Assembly (NCBI GenBank): GCA_023389895.1
Contig: JAEWDX010000407.1
Location: 1-17,915 of the forward strand
Source: Bacillota bacterium
GTDB taxonomy: Bacteria; Bacillota; Bacilli; Bacillales; Cytobacillaceae
Length of the DNA: 17,915 nucleotides
Direction: 5' to 3'
Shown here piece by piece: positions 1-6,434 of the stretch (its first letter is position 1; every line of letters starts with the position of its first letter). The notes beneath the pieces are model-generated. The model was not told where the DNA came from. It ran no database searches and was given only the letters and a program-made list of their open reading frames with translations. The position numbers were made by a program, and so were the translations under genes.

Positions 1-350
1 AGATTGGCATTTGGTAACGCCTTCTTAGCACGATCCCAAGTACGGACTGTTTCATACTCTTGATCTTTATTGCTAATCGCTTGATTCTGTAAATATTCAT
101 CAACTTTTTCAAGCACTTCATTCACTTTGTTCTCATCATCTGTATCAATTACGATAGCCATATCATTGGATTCTGCTGCTTCTAACTCATCTGTGTATAG
201 TCCAGCTGCTTTATAAATATCTTTATTCGCTGGTGTACCCATCATAATTTGGGCTTTGTTCACACCTTCTGTCGCAGAGATTGCATTCGTTAATAACATT
301 AAGTTAATAGAGTCTTGATAGGAGTTCTTTTTAATAATTGTAAAAATCAC
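1..350 (-). CDS. fdrA: FdrA-family protein, N-terminal part (cut by left edge)
   Basis: This minus-strand reading frame is open from a GTG at 350 to the window edge (116 codons). The deduced start, VIFTIIKKNSYQDSINLML, and the later segments QIMMGTPANK and TVRTWDRAKKALPNAN match the N-terminal region of E. coli FdrA as I remember it (IKKGCFQDSVSLM, MMGTPANK, LPDANL). FdrA is related to succinyl-CoA synthetase alpha chains. In E. coli it acts with two partner proteins in oxamate carbamoyl transfer at the end of allantoin breakdown; that role is family knowledge, not visible here. A GAGGTG ribosome site lies 8 bases before the GTG on the minus strand, and no better ATG is available. The rest of the gene, and probably its partner genes, lie to the left. 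It is divergent from the chemoreceptor at 644. Confidence 0.85.
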   Translation of the reverse strand, partial: MIFTIIKKNSYQDSINLMLLTNAISATEGVNKAQIMMGTPANKDIYKAAGLYTDELEAAESNDMAIVIDTDDENKVNEVLEKVDEYLQNQAISNKDQEYETVRTWDRAKKALPNAN

Positions 351-464
351 TTTCCATTCACCTCGGTTTTATTTTTAATTCGAATTTTGCGGACCAAGCT
401 CGTTTTGCTAATGCTGGGCTCCGGCTTTACTAAACAATAGACGAATGCTCTTACCCTTAAATAC

Positions 465-470
465 ATTATA
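465..470 (-). promoter_or_regulatory. Probable -10 element of fdrA promoter
   Basis: The minus strand reads TATAAT here, a perfect sigma-A -10 hexamer about 115 bases upstream of the fdrA GTG. The matching -35 position (488-493, TTCGAT, 17-base spacer) is poor, so activation by a regulator is plausible. An 8-base inverted repeat (AATGCTCT at 444-451, AGAGCATT at 477-484) flanks it. Confidence 0.4.
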
Positions 471-499
471 AAAAACAGAGCATTGCAATCGAATAAAAT

Positions 500-513
500 T
501 GAAAGGGTTTACA
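500..513. promoter_or_regulatory. cre-like site (CcpA), one mismatch
   Basis: TGAAAGGGTTTACA fits the catabolite-control consensus TGWAANCGNTNWCA except that the central CG is GG. It lies between the divergent fdrA and chemoreceptor promoters, upstream of both predicted -10 elements, so it could serve either. The central CG is normally well conserved, so this is only a candidate. Confidence 0.35.
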
Positions 514-566
514 TTGCAAAAACATAAAAGATTCTTTAAAACACTATTTTCTTGATATTTTTGTAC

Positions 567-572
567 TATAAT
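567..572 (+). promoter_or_regulatory. Probable -10 element of the chemoreceptor promoter
   Basis: TATAAT on the plus strand, about 72 bases before the ATG of the chemoreceptor. The best-looking -35 (TTGATA, 552-557) is only 9 bases away, which is too close. The hexamer at the proper distance is weak. I looked for a sigma-D (motility) promoter and did not find acceptable spacing. Confidence 0.35.
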
Positions 573-643
573 AAGATCGAAGAAAAGAGGATTTTTTTGA
601 TTTATTTTCCAATAATGCATTTGTAATAACGAGGAGGAGAATC

Positions 644-2380
644 ATGAAACTAAGTATTAGAACAAAATTAATCTCGATTACGGCAATTTTGTTGACCCTT
701 CCAATTCTTATTGTTGGAGGAGTAAGCTACAATTCAGCGAAAGAAAGTTTAGATGAACTTGGCTCAACAGGGCTAAAGAATAATGTGAAAATGGCAATTC
801 AAATGATCGATGTTTTAAATGCCGAGGTTGAGAAAGGAAATCTTTCACTTGAAGATGCTCAAGAACAAGTGAAGGAAAAATTACTAGGGAAAAAGCAAAC
901 TGATGGAACAAGAACGATTAATACAGATGTAAATATGGGGCAATATGGTTATTTTTTTGTTTTGGACAAGCAAGGGATGGCTGTAGCACACCCTAATCGT
1001 GAAGGTGAGGACTTATTTGATTCGCAAACACCAAGCGGAATGTATTCGACGCAGGAGCTGATTAAATTAGCGGAAAAAGGCGGAGGCTCTATTGTCTTTG
1101 ATTTCGCCGTTCCAGGGGAGACGAATCGCTTAGAGCCAAAGGTAAGTTATTCTGAGCTTGATCCGAATTGGGGCTGGGTCATTGTAGCAGGCTCCTATTT
1201 AATGGATTTCAATAGTGAAGCCAATCATTTATTGTTCATTCAGTTAATTGTTCTTGTATGTGCTCTTGTAATCGGGAGCGGCATTATCATATGGTTCTCA
1301 GGTCATCTTTCTAAACCGGTTAAGCTAATAACATCTAAAGTTGAACAAGTAGCAAATGGTGATTTAAGCACAGATCATATAGTGGTTAAAAATAAAGATG
1401 AAATTGGTCAATTATCAGAATACATAAATCAAATGACAAATAACTTAAAAGGGATGATTCATGAAATATCAAATACGTCTTTGCAAGTAGCAGCAACATC
1501 AGAGGAATTATCAGCTAGCAGTGAAGAAATGAGTAGATCTGTTGAACAGGTCGCAGGCTCGATCCAGCAGCTGGCTAATGGAGCAGATGATCAAAAGGTG
1601 AAAACAGTAGAAGCTGATCAATCCTTCTCTACTATCTCAAATGATATTATGCAAATTGCTGAGCATGTTGAAAGTGTAAGTGAGATGTCACAACAAACCT
1701 CTTCCGTAGCGGAGAATGGGAATGAAGTGATTCAGAAGACAATTAATCAAATGTCAAAAATTCAAGACCAATCAGAGTTAACGGGAAGTATGATGAATGC
1801 GCTAGGCGAAAAATCGAATGAGATCGGCAAAATTGTCACATTAATTACAAGTGTGTCTGATCAAACAAATTTGCTTGCCTTAAATGCTGCGATTGAAGCG
1901 GCAAGAGCTGGCGAGCATGGGAAGGGCTTTGCTGTTGTTGCTGATGAAGTACGTAAATTAGCCGAACAATCAAGAGAAGCGGCTAATCAAGTTAGTCAAT
2001 TAATCATCGGGATTCAAGAGGATATTAAGCAATCCGTCAATGCAATGAATGACGGAAGACTTTCGGTTGAGGAAGGCATTCAGCTCGTTAATCATGCCGG
2101 TAAATCGTTCCAGCAGATTTTCGAAGAGGTAAGCAGTGTAACGAAACATATTAATGAAGTTTCAACGACTGCTCATGAAATATCAACTGCAGCTGATTCA
2201 GTCGTAGAGCTAATTGATGATACGACAAAAATTGCAGAGGAATCAGCTGATTACTCTCAAAACATTGCGGCTGTTGTCATTGAGCAGAATGCTTCGATGG
2301 AGGAAATTGCATCAGTGTCGGAAGAATTAGCAAAAATGGCAGAAAAGCTACAAGGAACGGTTCGAACATTTAAATTATAG
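644..2380 (+). CDS. Methyl-accepting chemotaxis protein with sCache sensor
   Basis: This is a transmembrane chemoreceptor that would pass an extracellular signal to CheA/CheW. The 578 residues show a classic layout. A first membrane helix (about 8-28) is followed by an extracellular sCache_2-type domain (about 35-185) with YGYFFVLD, VAHPNREG and WGWVIVAGSY. A second helix (about 196-218) leads into a HAMP linker (about 219-270) and a long coiled-coil signalling domain. Its hairpin tip contains QTNLLALNAAIEAARAGE and GFAVVADEVRKLAE. sCache_2 domains often bind small carboxylates such as lactate or pyruvate, but the ligand cannot be read from sequence. GAGGAGGAG at 631-639 supports the ATG. The protein ends in TFKL with no CheR-tethering pentapeptide. 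The gene is a single transcription unit closed by the terminator at 2397-2440. Confidence 0.95.
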   Translation: MKLSIRTKLISITAILLTLPILIVGGVSYNSAKESLDELGSTGLKNNVKMAIQMIDVLNAEVEKGNLSLEDAQEQVKEKLLGKKQTDGTRTINTDVNMGQYGYFFVLDKQGMAVAHPNREGEDLFDSQTPSGMYSTQELIKLAEKGGGSIVFDFAVPGETNRLEPKVSYSELDPNWGWVIVAGSYLMDFNSEANHLLFIQLIVLVCALVIGSGIIIWFSGHLSKPVKLITSKVEQVANGDLSTDHIVVKNKDEIGQLSEYINQMTNNLKGMIHEISNTSLQVAATSEELSASSEEMSRSVEQVAGSIQQLANGADDQKVKTVEADQSFSTISNDIMQIAEHVESVSEMSQQTSSVAENGNEVIQKTINQMSKIQDQSELTGSMMNALGEKSNEIGKIVTLITSVSDQTNLLALNAAIEAARAGEHGKGFAVVADEVRKLAEQSREAANQVSQLIIGIQEDIKQSVNAMNDGRLSVEEGIQLVNHAGKSFQQIFEEVSSVTKHINEVSTTAHEISTAADSVVELIDDTTKIAEESADYSQNIAAVVIEQNASMEEIASVSEELAKMAEKLQGTVRTFKL

Positions 2381-2396
2381 GATTGAATTGTAAGAA

Positions 2397-2440
2397 AAAC
2401 TGCTTTGTTAAGTTTGTAGCAAAGCAGTTTGTTTTTTGTT
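2397..2440 (+). terminator. Rho-independent terminator of the chemoreceptor gene
   Basis: A perfect 11-base stem, AAACTGCTTTG (2397-2407) with CAAAGCAGTTT (2420-2430), has a 12-base loop and is followed by GTTTTTTGTT. It starts 16 bases after the stop codon. Confidence 0.93.
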
Positions 2441-2602
2441 ACCTTTCTAATAATAAATTAATTTGAAGATAGCAGCAGGATTATTTATATCTCAATAACT
2501 TGTAGATGGAGGACATCGGAAATGGAACCATTTTGAAGTGAACCCAATTAAATTGTTCTCTATCGTGCTGATATCGACAAAATTTCAAACATGCATTCAG
2601 CA

Positions 2603-2631
2603 TTACCTTTGCTAAAATAATAGTATACAAT
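2603..2631 (+). promoter_or_regulatory. Weak promoter candidate before the multi-cluster ferredoxin
   Basis: TTACCT (2603-2608), a 17-base spacer and TACAAT (2626-2631) give a plausible sigma-A promoter ending 26 bases before the ATG. The -35 is weak. The remaining 2441-2602 stretch shows only a short GGAGG-ATG start that stops after four codons. No Fnr box is seen here. Confidence 0.35.
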
Positions 2632-2657
2632 TTTTCTTTTTGGGAGTTTGATTGCTT

Positions 2658-3563
2658 ATGTCGTTGTTTACTCAATGGATGGAAAGCCTAGCCGAAACGA
2701 TAGAGATTAACGAAACATGTTTACGAAAAATTAGCCCTTTCAGCAGATGTGAAAAGTGTCTAGATATTTGTGAAGATGAGGCGATTACTTTTGACAATGG
2801 CAAACCCGTTATTGACGAGGACAAGTGTACTTTATGTACAAAATGCATCACTGAGTGCGTCGTTCATGCGATAGAAGGGAATGTCCCGAAACGTGAGGTT
2901 ATTCATGATACACTTATATATAATGATGAAATTGCACCATCAAGAACGGAGCTATTGTACTATTACAAACAAGGCGTAGTAAAATTGGCCGTTGATGGTG
3001 AATTAAATGGGGTTTGGACACAGCAGCTAGAAAGTGCCAATCAGTATTTGCAGGTAATGGATTTAGAGCCATTTAAAATAGTAAAAGAGAAACCAGAGAA
3101 GTCCTCGGCAGAATATACAAGAAGAGATTTATTTCGTCATCTTGCTAAGGAAAGCAAAGATTTGGCAATGTCCTCGTTTACACCAGCGAAATGGAGATTT
3201 AATCATAAAGTCTTTTCTCTAAATAAAGCGTTTCCTGAGTGGGACTTCTATGATGTCGATATGGATAGAGAGAAATGCAATTTATGTGAAATCTGTTTTA
3301 AGCTCTGTCCAGAGGATGTTTTCAAAATTCAAGAGGAAACAATGATAATGGACTTGTCGAAGTGCAATGGTTGCATGCTTTGTCAGGATGTATGCCCTGA
3401 GAAGGCTATCAATGTTCGTGAATACGTCCATCTGAAAAATGTGATTGAACAAAGGTTTCATTCATTCGTCTGCCGGGCGTGTGCAAGAAAATCTTTAAGT
3501 TGGAAAGAAACAGATAACCTTTGTTTTGTGTGTGAACGTAAAAAAAACTTAGGCTACTATTAA
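2658..3563 (+). CDS. Multi-cluster 4Fe-4S ferredoxin-type protein
   Basis: This is a predicted electron-transfer or accessory iron-sulfur protein of about 301 residues with four likely [4Fe-4S] sites. Counting from the ATG, the N-terminal pair uses C21/C31/C34/C38 and C57/C60/C63/C67. Near the C-terminal third come CNLCEICFKLC and CNGCMLCQDVCPEKAI. The tail holds CRAC and, 14 residues later, CFVC, like a small zinc ribbon. Between the two ferredoxin pairs sits YTRRDLFRHLAKE, which resembles a twin-arginine motif but is mid-protein and lacks a following hydrophobic stretch. No membrane segment is seen. I chose ATG 2658 because GGGAG (2642-2646) is 11 bases away; a TTG at 2652 is the alternative. 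It is convergent with the molybdoenzyme gene at 3630 and is probably its electron partner or assembly helper by proximity. The family is not named with certainty. Confidence 0.82.
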   Translation: MSLFTQWMESLAETIEINETCLRKISPFSRCEKCLDICEDEAITFDNGKPVIDEDKCTLCTKCITECVVHAIEGNVPKREVIHDTLIYNDEIAPSRTELLYYYKQGVVKLAVDGELNGVWTQQLESANQYLQVMDLEPFKIVKEKPEKSSAEYTRRDLFRHLAKESKDLAMSSFTPAKWRFNHKVFSLNKAFPEWDFYDVDMDREKCNLCEICFKLCPEDVFKIQEETMIMDLSKCNGCMLCQDVCPEKAINVREYVHLKNVIEQRFHSFVCRACARKSLSWKETDNLCFVCERKKNLGYY

Positions 3564-3575
3564 TAAGACGATAAG

Positions 3576-3614
3576 AAAAGAGTTGATTCTATATATAGAG
3601 CCAACTCTTTTTTT
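3576..3614. terminator. Bidirectional terminator between convergent genes
   Basis: AAAAGAGTTG (3576-3585) pairs with CAACTCTTTT (3602-3611), with an inner self-complementary TCTATATATAGA. A runs on the left and T runs on the right let it work in both directions. It closes the ferredoxin gene (ends 3563) and the minus-strand molybdoenzyme gene (ends 3630). Confidence 0.9.
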
Positions 3615-3629
3615 AAAAACTTCCTTCTA

Positions 3630-5699
3630 TTAGAAAGTGCAATGTAGTTTTGATATATTTACGAATGCATCATAATAAGCAATTCCCTTTGCTCCAGAAA
3701 TTTTATTTCCCATGTCTGTTTTTAAAACTGGAATTAAATCGTTAACATTAACTTGTGAATCAGGGTACCACCCTTGATAAATCATGAGAATATCCTTCGG
3801 AACTTGGGTACTATAAACCGATTTGATTTCTATCGCTGCTTGATCATTGAAAACCTTGACTACTTCTCCATCAAAAATTCCTAGCTCCTTCGCAACCTTT
3901 GGATGAATTTCCACATGGGCTTCTTGCACTTCGTCTAAATTCAAAAACTGAAATTGTGAGTTAAGAGCATACGGATGATGAGGGGTAATCAACCAAAAAG
4001 GATAATCTACTGTCGTTGATTTCCCTTTCACAAAGAGTGGCATAGGGGGAAAACCATTTTGCTCCGCTTCTGGAGAGTAAAATTGATATTTCCCCGTTCC
4101 AGTAGGAAATTGTTTGTCTTCCCATGCAACTTTTGAATGGGTTGATCCAGTAAACTCTTTTTTTCTCAAATCCGAAATTGTCCTTATACCATATAGTTCA
4201 AATACCTTATCGTTAAATTGAGAATTAAGATATTCTTCCTCTGTCGAATGGATGGGAAAGGAACAGAGATTAGGCTCAATTTCATTAAGCCTTACAGCAA
4301 GCTCCTTCATAATGTTCCATTCACTTCGACTTTCGTAATAAGGAGTAGTAGCCTTTTCATTTAAAGCAATTTCTTTATGCCAATAGCTTGTGACAATATC
4401 TGTTTCTTCAAAGTGGGTTGTTGTTGGCAAAATCAGATTTGACATTTCGGCTGTAGGTGTCATAAATTGCTCAACAGTTACGATAAAAGGAATATTTTCC
4501 AGGTGGCTGCGATTTAATTGAGGATGTGGCTCTTGAGTTAACGGGTTTCTACATGAAATCCACATCATTTCTATAGGTGGTTGTTTTGCTAGTGCCAGAC
4601 CTTGCTCAATCCAATCATTCATGTCAATGAGACGATTGTTAACGTCTAGTTGCCCAGTATTAGAAGATAGTTGATTTGAAAATACTTTTGTTTCTCCACT
4701 GGTGAAAAAAACACCACCGCCTTTTTTCCCAATATCCCCATGAGCTGCTCCTAGAGCTAGAATGGCACGAATGTTTTGTCCTCCATTCGAATGCCGTTGT
4801 ATTCCGATCCCAATAATTTGCGTAACAGCATCAGCTTCTTTCAACCAAGTCAACAATATTTTTTTTGCTTCCTCAGGTACGTCACAAATTCTCAAGTATT
4901 CTTGGATTTCGATTTCCTTAATCTGTTCGATAAATTCTTTAAAGCCAAAAGAATGTTCTTCGATAAATTGCTGGTCTAAGGCATTAGAATCAAATAGCTC
5001 TTTCAGCAGAATGTTGGCGAATGCACCATCAGTACTTGGACGAATTTGAATATATAAGTCTGAAAGCTCAGCTGTTTGTGTATATAAAGGGTCTATGACA
5101 ACTATTTTTGTTCCTCTTCTCTTTGCTTCTAAAAGAATAGGAATCAAGTGAATGTTTGTTGCAGCAGGATTTCCTCCCCAAATAATGATGAGTTTGGCCT
5201 CTTTTATTTGTGAGGGATCAGACACTTTAAAAGCACCTATGTCATAATTTATTGCGTCTTTACCTGCCGATGAACAAGGTGCTCCGACGATTCTAGTTGT
5301 TTTGCCGATGCTAGAAAAAAACTGTTCTGCAACAAAATGCTGGACACCTTCATTTCCTGAATATTTGTATAAAGCTGTGGGTAGGAAGCTATGATGTCGT
5401 TTATATATATTCATTAATTCATTAGTTAATAGCGAATAAGCCATTTCCCAAGTAATCTGTTTGAATTTACCTGATCCTTTCACCTTTTGATAGTAAGGAA
5501 ATTTTAATCGGTCAGGGTGATAATTTCTTTCAATATAGGAATACCCCTTTGCACATAATTTTCCTTTTGTGTATGGGTGAGTCGTATCTCCATTTAAATG
5601 AACGATACGTTCGTTTTCTACAGTGGAAATCATCGTACATGCACTATAGCAGTTTCTTGGACAAGCATGTTTAAACTGATTCGATTCAAGCTTAATCAT
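3630..5699 (-). CDS. Molybdopterin oxidoreductase, Tat-less, YyaE-like
   Basis: This is the catalytic subunit of a DMSO-reductase-superfamily enzyme (689 residues) carrying a bis-pterin molybdenum (or tungsten) cofactor. An N-terminal [4Fe-4S] site is C13-x3-C17-x3-C21-x27-C49, in ACPRNCYSAC and GKLCAKGY. The likely metal-ligand region is GAPCSSAGKDA (C142, with S143/S144 as alternatives). Further family marks are IIIWGGNPAATNIH, VVIDPLYTQTAELSD and, in the C-terminal cofactor-binding barrel, LITPHHPYALNSQF. There is no signal peptide and no twin-arginine motif, so the enzyme should stay in the cytoplasm. It resembles Bacillus YyaE in the N-terminal and ligand segments as I recall them. The substrate is unknown. 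The ribosome site is a run of seven G (C on plus, 5708-5714). The partner subunit is encoded divergently at 5873. Confidence 0.92.
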   Translation of the reverse strand: MIKLESNQFKHACPRNCYSACTMISTVENERIVHLNGDTTHPYTKGKLCAKGYSYIERNYHPDRLKFPYYQKVKGSGKFKQITWEMAYSLLTNELMNIYKRHHSFLPTALYKYSGNEGVQHFVAEQFFSSIGKTTRIVGAPCSSAGKDAINYDIGAFKVSDPSQIKEAKLIIIWGGNPAATNIHLIPILLEAKRRGTKIVVIDPLYTQTAELSDLYIQIRPSTDGAFANILLKELFDSNALDQQFIEEHSFGFKEFIEQIKEIEIQEYLRICDVPEEAKKILLTWLKEADAVTQIIGIGIQRHSNGGQNIRAILALGAAHGDIGKKGGGVFFTSGETKVFSNQLSSNTGQLDVNNRLIDMNDWIEQGLALAKQPPIEMMWISCRNPLTQEPHPQLNRSHLENIPFIVTVEQFMTPTAEMSNLILPTTTHFEETDIVTSYWHKEIALNEKATTPYYESRSEWNIMKELAVRLNEIEPNLCSFPIHSTEEEYLNSQFNDKVFELYGIRTISDLRKKEFTGSTHSKVAWEDKQFPTGTGKYQFYSPEAEQNGFPPMPLFVKGKSTTVDYPFWLITPHHPYALNSQFQFLNLDEVQEAHVEIHPKVAKELGIFDGEVVKVFNDQAAIEIKSVYSTQVPKDILMIYQGWYPDSQVNVNDLIPVLKTDMGNKISGAKGIAYYDAFVNISKLHCTF

Positions 5700-5736
5700 T
5701 TGTATATCCCCCCCATTTTACCTGTTTTTGTTATTT

Positions 5737-5764
5737 AGTATATTGTTCACAATATATTCGACAA
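5737..5764 (-). promoter_or_regulatory. Promoter of the Tat-less molybdoenzyme gene
   Basis: On the minus strand, TTGTCG (5759-5764), a 16-base spacer and TATACT (5737-5742) form a good sigma-A promoter about 40 bases upstream of the ATG at 5699. The palindrome 5740-5755 lies over the spacer and the -10. Confidence 0.6.
5740..5755. promoter_or_regulatory. Palindromic operator candidate in the divergent promoter
   Basis: ATATTGT-TC-ACAATAT is a perfect 7-base inverted repeat with a 2-base centre. It covers part of the -10 of the minus-strand molybdoenzyme promoter, a position typical of repression. Its right side contains TTCACA, half of an Fnr site, but the other half is absent. Which protein binds is not known; the PucR-like product of the nearby gene is one candidate. 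Confidence 0.5.
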
Positions 5765-5789
5765 AAATTCATAAGGCTGTCGTTTGATC

Positions 5790-5817
5790 TTGATTAAAAA
5801 TCTTATAATATTATAAA
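5790..5817 (+). promoter_or_regulatory. Promoter of the ferredoxin-pucR operon
   Basis: TTGATT (5790-5795), a 16-base spacer and TATAAA (5812-5817) lie 55 bases before the ATG at 5873. A 14-base perfect palindrome, TTATAATATTATAA (5803-5816), overlaps the spacer and -10. Confidence 0.55.
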
Positions 5818-5872
5818 TGATAAATAATATCTATAAAGTATTATCATCATTTTAAGTAAAAGGAGGATTTCT

Positions 5873-6427
5873 ATGATGGAACAGATGGCTTTTTCCCTAG
5901 ACCTTAATAAATGTATTAAGTGTAAAAGTTGTGAGATGGCCTGCAACGAATATAACAACCTCAACGGAGTACATCGGAGGAAATTGCTCTCTTTTGAATC
6001 AAAATGTTCTACATCTTCTATTTATTTATCCATTTCTTGCAATCATTGCAGGAATCCAGTTTGTGTCTTTATTTGTCCAGAGAATAATTTTTACAAACGT
6101 CAAGACGGAATGGTTATCCATAACCCTAGTAACTGTAGAGCCTGTGAAAGATGTGTGAATGCCTGCCCATTTCATGCTCCTAAAATAAATCCGAAAACAA
6201 ACAAAGCGGATAAGTGCAATTTTTGTGTAGAACGGATTGACCAAGGATTAAAGCCAATCTGTGTGGAAAGCTGCCCTACTGGCGCTCTTAAAATAGTAAA
6301 AGTAAAAACAAATAAGTTCGAACAGTACGCACATAATAATACGGGTACTCCTTTTGCCACCTATACGAACCCTTCCCTCCTTGTTGATGAACCGGAAAGA
6401 GGCCAGATTTTTTTAAGAGAAGGATGA
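5873..6427 (+). CDS. Four-cluster ferredoxin subunit of the molybdoenzyme (DmsB/NrfC type)
   Basis: This 184-residue electron-transfer subunit has four complete [4Fe-4S] motifs. These are C14-x2-C17-x2-C20-x3-C24, C56-x2-C59-x4-C64-x3-C68-P, C88-x2-C91-x2-C94-x3-C98-P and C114-x2-C117-x11-C129-x3-C133-P. This is the standard arrangement of DmsB, PhsB and NrfC type subunits, which accept electrons one subunit away from the molybdenum protein. It has no signal peptide, matching its Tat-less partner encoded divergently at 3630-5699. No membrane anchor gene accompanies the pair, so the redox partner may be soluble. AAAAGGAGG sits 6 bases before ATG 5873; a second ATG follows at once at 5876. The PucR-type gene starts 7 bases after the stop, so they share a transcript. 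Confidence 0.92.
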   Translation: MMEQMAFSLDLNKCIKCKSCEMACNEYNNLNGVHRRKLLSFESKCSTSSIYLSISCNHCRNPVCVFICPENNFYKRQDGMVIHNPSNCRACERCVNACPFHAPKINPKTNKADKCNFCVERIDQGLKPICVESCPTGALKIVKVKTNKFEQYAHNNTGTPFATYTNPSLLVDEPERGQIFLREG

Positions 6428-6434
6428 TGTAATT

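Noticed and set aside
535..560. Sigma-D motility promoter for the chemoreceptor
   Set aside because: TAAA and a GATAT-like element are present, but the spacing is about 10 bases instead of about 15.
408..620. 70-codon minus-strand frame between fdrA and the chemoreceptor
   Set aside because: Low-complexity hydrophobic composition, no ribosome site, and it covers both promoter regions.
2652..2657. TTG start for the multi-cluster ferredoxin
   Set aside because: The ribosome site would be only 5 bases away; the ATG at 2658 is better placed, though TTG is not excluded.
4762..5049. Plus-strand open frames inside the molybdoenzyme gene
   Set aside because: They are antisense shadows of a well-conserved coding region and lack their own ribosome sites.
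5708..5714. Run of seven G as a phase-variable ribosome site
   Set aside because: Seven bases is short for slippage and no other sign of phase variation is present.
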